Of a stretch of 64,000 nt of DNA, positions 62,526 through 64,000 are shown piece by piece. The stretch spans positions 300,489-364,488 of the forward strand of contig JAMPHB010000001.1 in NCBI GenBank assembly GCA_023663685.1. Direction: 5' to 3'. Position 1 is the first letter of the stretch. Every line of letters begins with the position of its first letter. Made by a program: the position numbers and the translations under genes. This DNA comes from Blautia sp. (GTDB taxonomy: Bacteria; Bacillota; Clostridia; Lachnospirales; Lachnospiraceae). The notes under the pieces are model-generated. The model made no database searches. It had not been told where the DNA came from and was given only the letters and a program-made list of their open reading frames with translations.

Positions 62526-63353
62526 TGTCCGCTGTTCCCTTGGGGAATGTCCGTAATGCTTCCGGTATGCCCGCAGGAAGGTTGAGTAGTTGTGGAAGCC
62601 GCAGGCATAGCAGGCGGAAGTGATGGGCTCCCCGTTGTCGATGAGCTCCTGGGCGTAGAGCAGACGTTTGGCAGTGAGATAGCCGCCGATGGTGTAGCCC
62701 GTCTCATCCTTAAAGGTATGCATGAGGTGGTAGCGGTTTAAATAGAAGGTATCCGCCAGTCGGTCGATGGTGATGTCCTCTGTCAAATGTTCATTCAAAA
62801 AATTGACGACCTCCAGTATTTTACTGTTAGAGCTTGTGGTCAGATACTCTACCTCGCCTCCGATGGCCAGACGGTTTAGGATTACCATGAATTCCAGAAA
62901 AAGGAGGTGGTGGTAGAGCTCCCCGGCGTACTCGTTAGAGTCTGCGGAGCGCTCGAACTCGCGGGTAATCTGGCCAAGCCGGCTTTTTGAGAAGGCCGGA
63001 ACTCTGAGAACATGGGACTGTTTTTCATGGGCGGTGCGCAGACACCAGGAGAGATCCGCATCCTTTTCGTGGTAGTTTTCCAGATAATCGGTGGAAATAT
63101 AGATAATGATGCGCTCGTAGGGGCCGTCCGGTACGATGGGGCGGTGCACCTCCCCGGCGGGGACGAACACGATATCTCCCGGGCGAAGTCTGTAGGTGCG
63201 GCATTCCACGCAGTAAGACACGCCGCCGGAGAGCACGATCAGTATCTTGTGAAAGCTGTGATAGTGAAAGCCGATGGGGCGCAGTTTCGTGTCTGTGAGG
63301 TGAAACATGCGAAAATTTGTGTTGAGGTAGCCGGTCTGTTCATATTCTTCCAT
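62520..63353 (-). CDS. AraC-family transcriptional regulator
   Basis: 277 residues. An N-terminal cupin sensor domain (about 15-110: FHYHSFHKILIVLSGGVSYC, RLRPGDIVFVPAGEVH) likely binds a sugar or small molecule. The C-terminal AraC DNA-binding domain (about 180-277) has two helix-turn-helix units: ITIDRLADTFYLNRYHLMHT and ITSACYACGFHNYSTFLRAY. Good RBS (AGGAG, 6 bases before ATG). It diverges from dapF, which is unlikely to be its target; AraC regulators like this usually control a sugar gene set that is not here. Confidence 0.92.
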   Translation of the reverse strand: MEEYEQTGYLNTNFRMFHLTDTKLRPIGFHYHSFHKILIVLSGGVSYCVECRTYRLRPGDIVFVPAGEVHRPIVPDGPYERIIIYISTDYLENYHEKDADLSWCLRTAHEKQSHVLRVPAFSKSRLGQITREFERSADSNEYAGELYHHLLFLEFMVILNRLAIGGEVEYLTTSSNSKILEVVNFLNEHLTEDITIDRLADTFYLNRYHLMHTFKDETGYTIGGYLTAKRLLYAQELIDNGEPITSACYACGFHNYSTFLRAYRKHYGHSPREQRTL

Positions 63354-63386
63354 AAGTAGCTCCTGCCTTTGTAATCTGTCATAGCA

Positions 63387-63415
63387 ATTATACTCTATGC
63401 CCGCACTCTTTGCAA
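63387..63415 (-). promoter_or_regulatory. Promoter of the AraC gene
   Basis: On the minus strand TTGCAA (63410-63415), 17 bases and TATAAT (63387-63392). A small palindrome AGCACTTGTGCT lies just upstream (63422-63433). Confidence 0.65.
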
Positions 63416-63496
63416 TATAAATAGCACTTGTGCTGTTTTTATTTCAAAAAGTGCGGAGTATAGTAATGGTAAAATAAGGAAAGTGAGGGGGACAGG

Positions 63497-64000
63497 ATGA
63501 AATTTACAAAGATGCATGGGTGCGGCAACGATTATGTGTATGTGAATCTTTTCGAGGAGACAGTAGCACAGCCCTCGAAGCTGGCGGTGGCGGTGAGTGA
63601 CAGGCGTTTTGGCATCGGCTCGGATGGGCTGATTACCATCGGGCCTTCTGATGTGGCAGATTTTCGTATGCGCATGTACAATGCGGACGGCTCCGAAGCG
63701 GAGATGTGCGGCAACGGAATCCGCTGTGTGGCGAAGTATGTGTACGACCATGGCATGACGGAGAAGATAGAAATCTCTGTGGAGACCGGAGCCGGAGTCA
63801 AATACTTAAGTCTTACCGTCGGGCAGGGAAAGGTGTCGACGGTGCGTGTGGATATGGGCGAGCCCATTCTTTTGCCGGAGCAGATTCCGGTAAAGGCAAA
63901 AGGGGAGCGCGTCGTAGACGAGCCGATTACGGTCGGGGAAAAGGAGTGGCGTATGACCTGCGTGTCCATGGGCAATCCCCATGCGGTGGTCTTTGTGCCT
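63497..64000 (+). CDS. dapF: Diaminopimelate epimerase (3' end beyond the window)
   Basis: The first 168 residues are present. It opens MKFTKMHGCGNDYVYV, has FGIGSDGLITI, and the catalytic Cys71 in EAEMCGNGIRC. The window ends in MGNPHAVVFVP, before the second catalytic Cys. It turns LL-diaminopimelate into the meso form for lysine and peptidoglycan. RBS GGGGGACAGG. A plus-strand promoter is not certain: TATAGT at 63460-63465 is the best -10. Confidence 0.94.
   Translation, partial: MKFTKMHGCGNDYVYVNLFEETVAQPSKLAVAVSDRRFGIGSDGLITIGPSDVADFRMRMYNADGSEAEMCGNGIRCVAKYVYDHGMTEKIEISVETGAGVKYLSLTVGQGKVSTVRVDMGEPILLPEQIPVKAKGERVVDEPITVGEKEWRMTCVSMGNPHAVVFVP

Overview
The window reads as part of the chromosome of an anaerobic, motile, low-GC-phylum bacterium of the Clostridia, most likely family Lachnospiraceae. 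The evidence is the clostridial gene order ylxM-ffh-rpsP-khpA-rimM-trmD, a Thr T-box leader on thrS, a one-chain pyruvate:ferredoxin oxidoreductase, a class III (Firmicutes-type) fructose-1,6-bisphosphatase, a CBS/DRTGG-type family II pyrophosphatase, CheV plus a methyl-accepting chemotaxis protein, and many strong AGGAGG-type ribosome binding sites. No rRNA, tRNA, CRISPR array, intact transposon or prophage was seen. The family assignment is an inference from gene content.

Region by region: 1-4640 is an accessory-looking, partly A/T-rich stretch. It holds two relics of toxin-antitoxin or regulator genes (an XRE helix-turn-helix gene broken by frameshifts, and the C-terminal end of a HicB antitoxin), a GH3 beta-glycosidase, a class III Fic protein with a C-terminal inhibitory motif, a tiny ORF and a small secreted protein. 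4738-16283 is one tightly overlapping seven-gene operon: secreted/membrane protein, ABC ATPase, ABC-2 permease, Gly-rich membrane protein, MoxR ATPase, DUF58 protein and a 1472-residue protein with three von Willebrand A domains. It looks like a Bat/MoxR-type envelope system joined to an ABC exporter. 16359-18021 holds a DEDDh exonuclease whose zinc finger is cut off by an amber codon, a small membrane protein, a long imperfect palindrome and a SEC-C protein.

18035-25440 is the translation and secretion core: T-box, a small membrane protein, thrS, a DUF1540 protein, and the ffh-to-trmD operon, in which TrmD carries a fused GNAT domain. 25547-31042 is arginine biosynthesis: argG diverges from argC-GNAT-argB-argD across a tandem ArgR-like operator. 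The usual argJ is absent and an unassigned GNAT sits in its place. 31133-37223 is a run comEA, response regulator, histidine kinase, GerMN lipoprotein and comEC. 37292-42929 carries fbp, larB, a conserved membrane protein and a second two-component pair. 43005-50218 carries a lipoprotein, cheV, a charged single-span protein, hisH-hisF, ung and an asymmetric ABC-F ATPase. 50368-64000 carries a GGDEF/EAL protein, nifJ, an MCP, a repeat-bearing coiled-coil tail-anchored protein, ppaC, an AraC regulator and the start of dapF, which runs off the window.

The most unusual items are the triple-VWA operon, the TrmD-GNAT fusion, the amber-separated zinc finger, the GNAT in the argJ position, the 35-bp-arm palindrome, and the ABC-F protein whose two degenerate motifs fall in the same composite ATP site. 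All calls come from reading the sequence by eye; no database search was possible.
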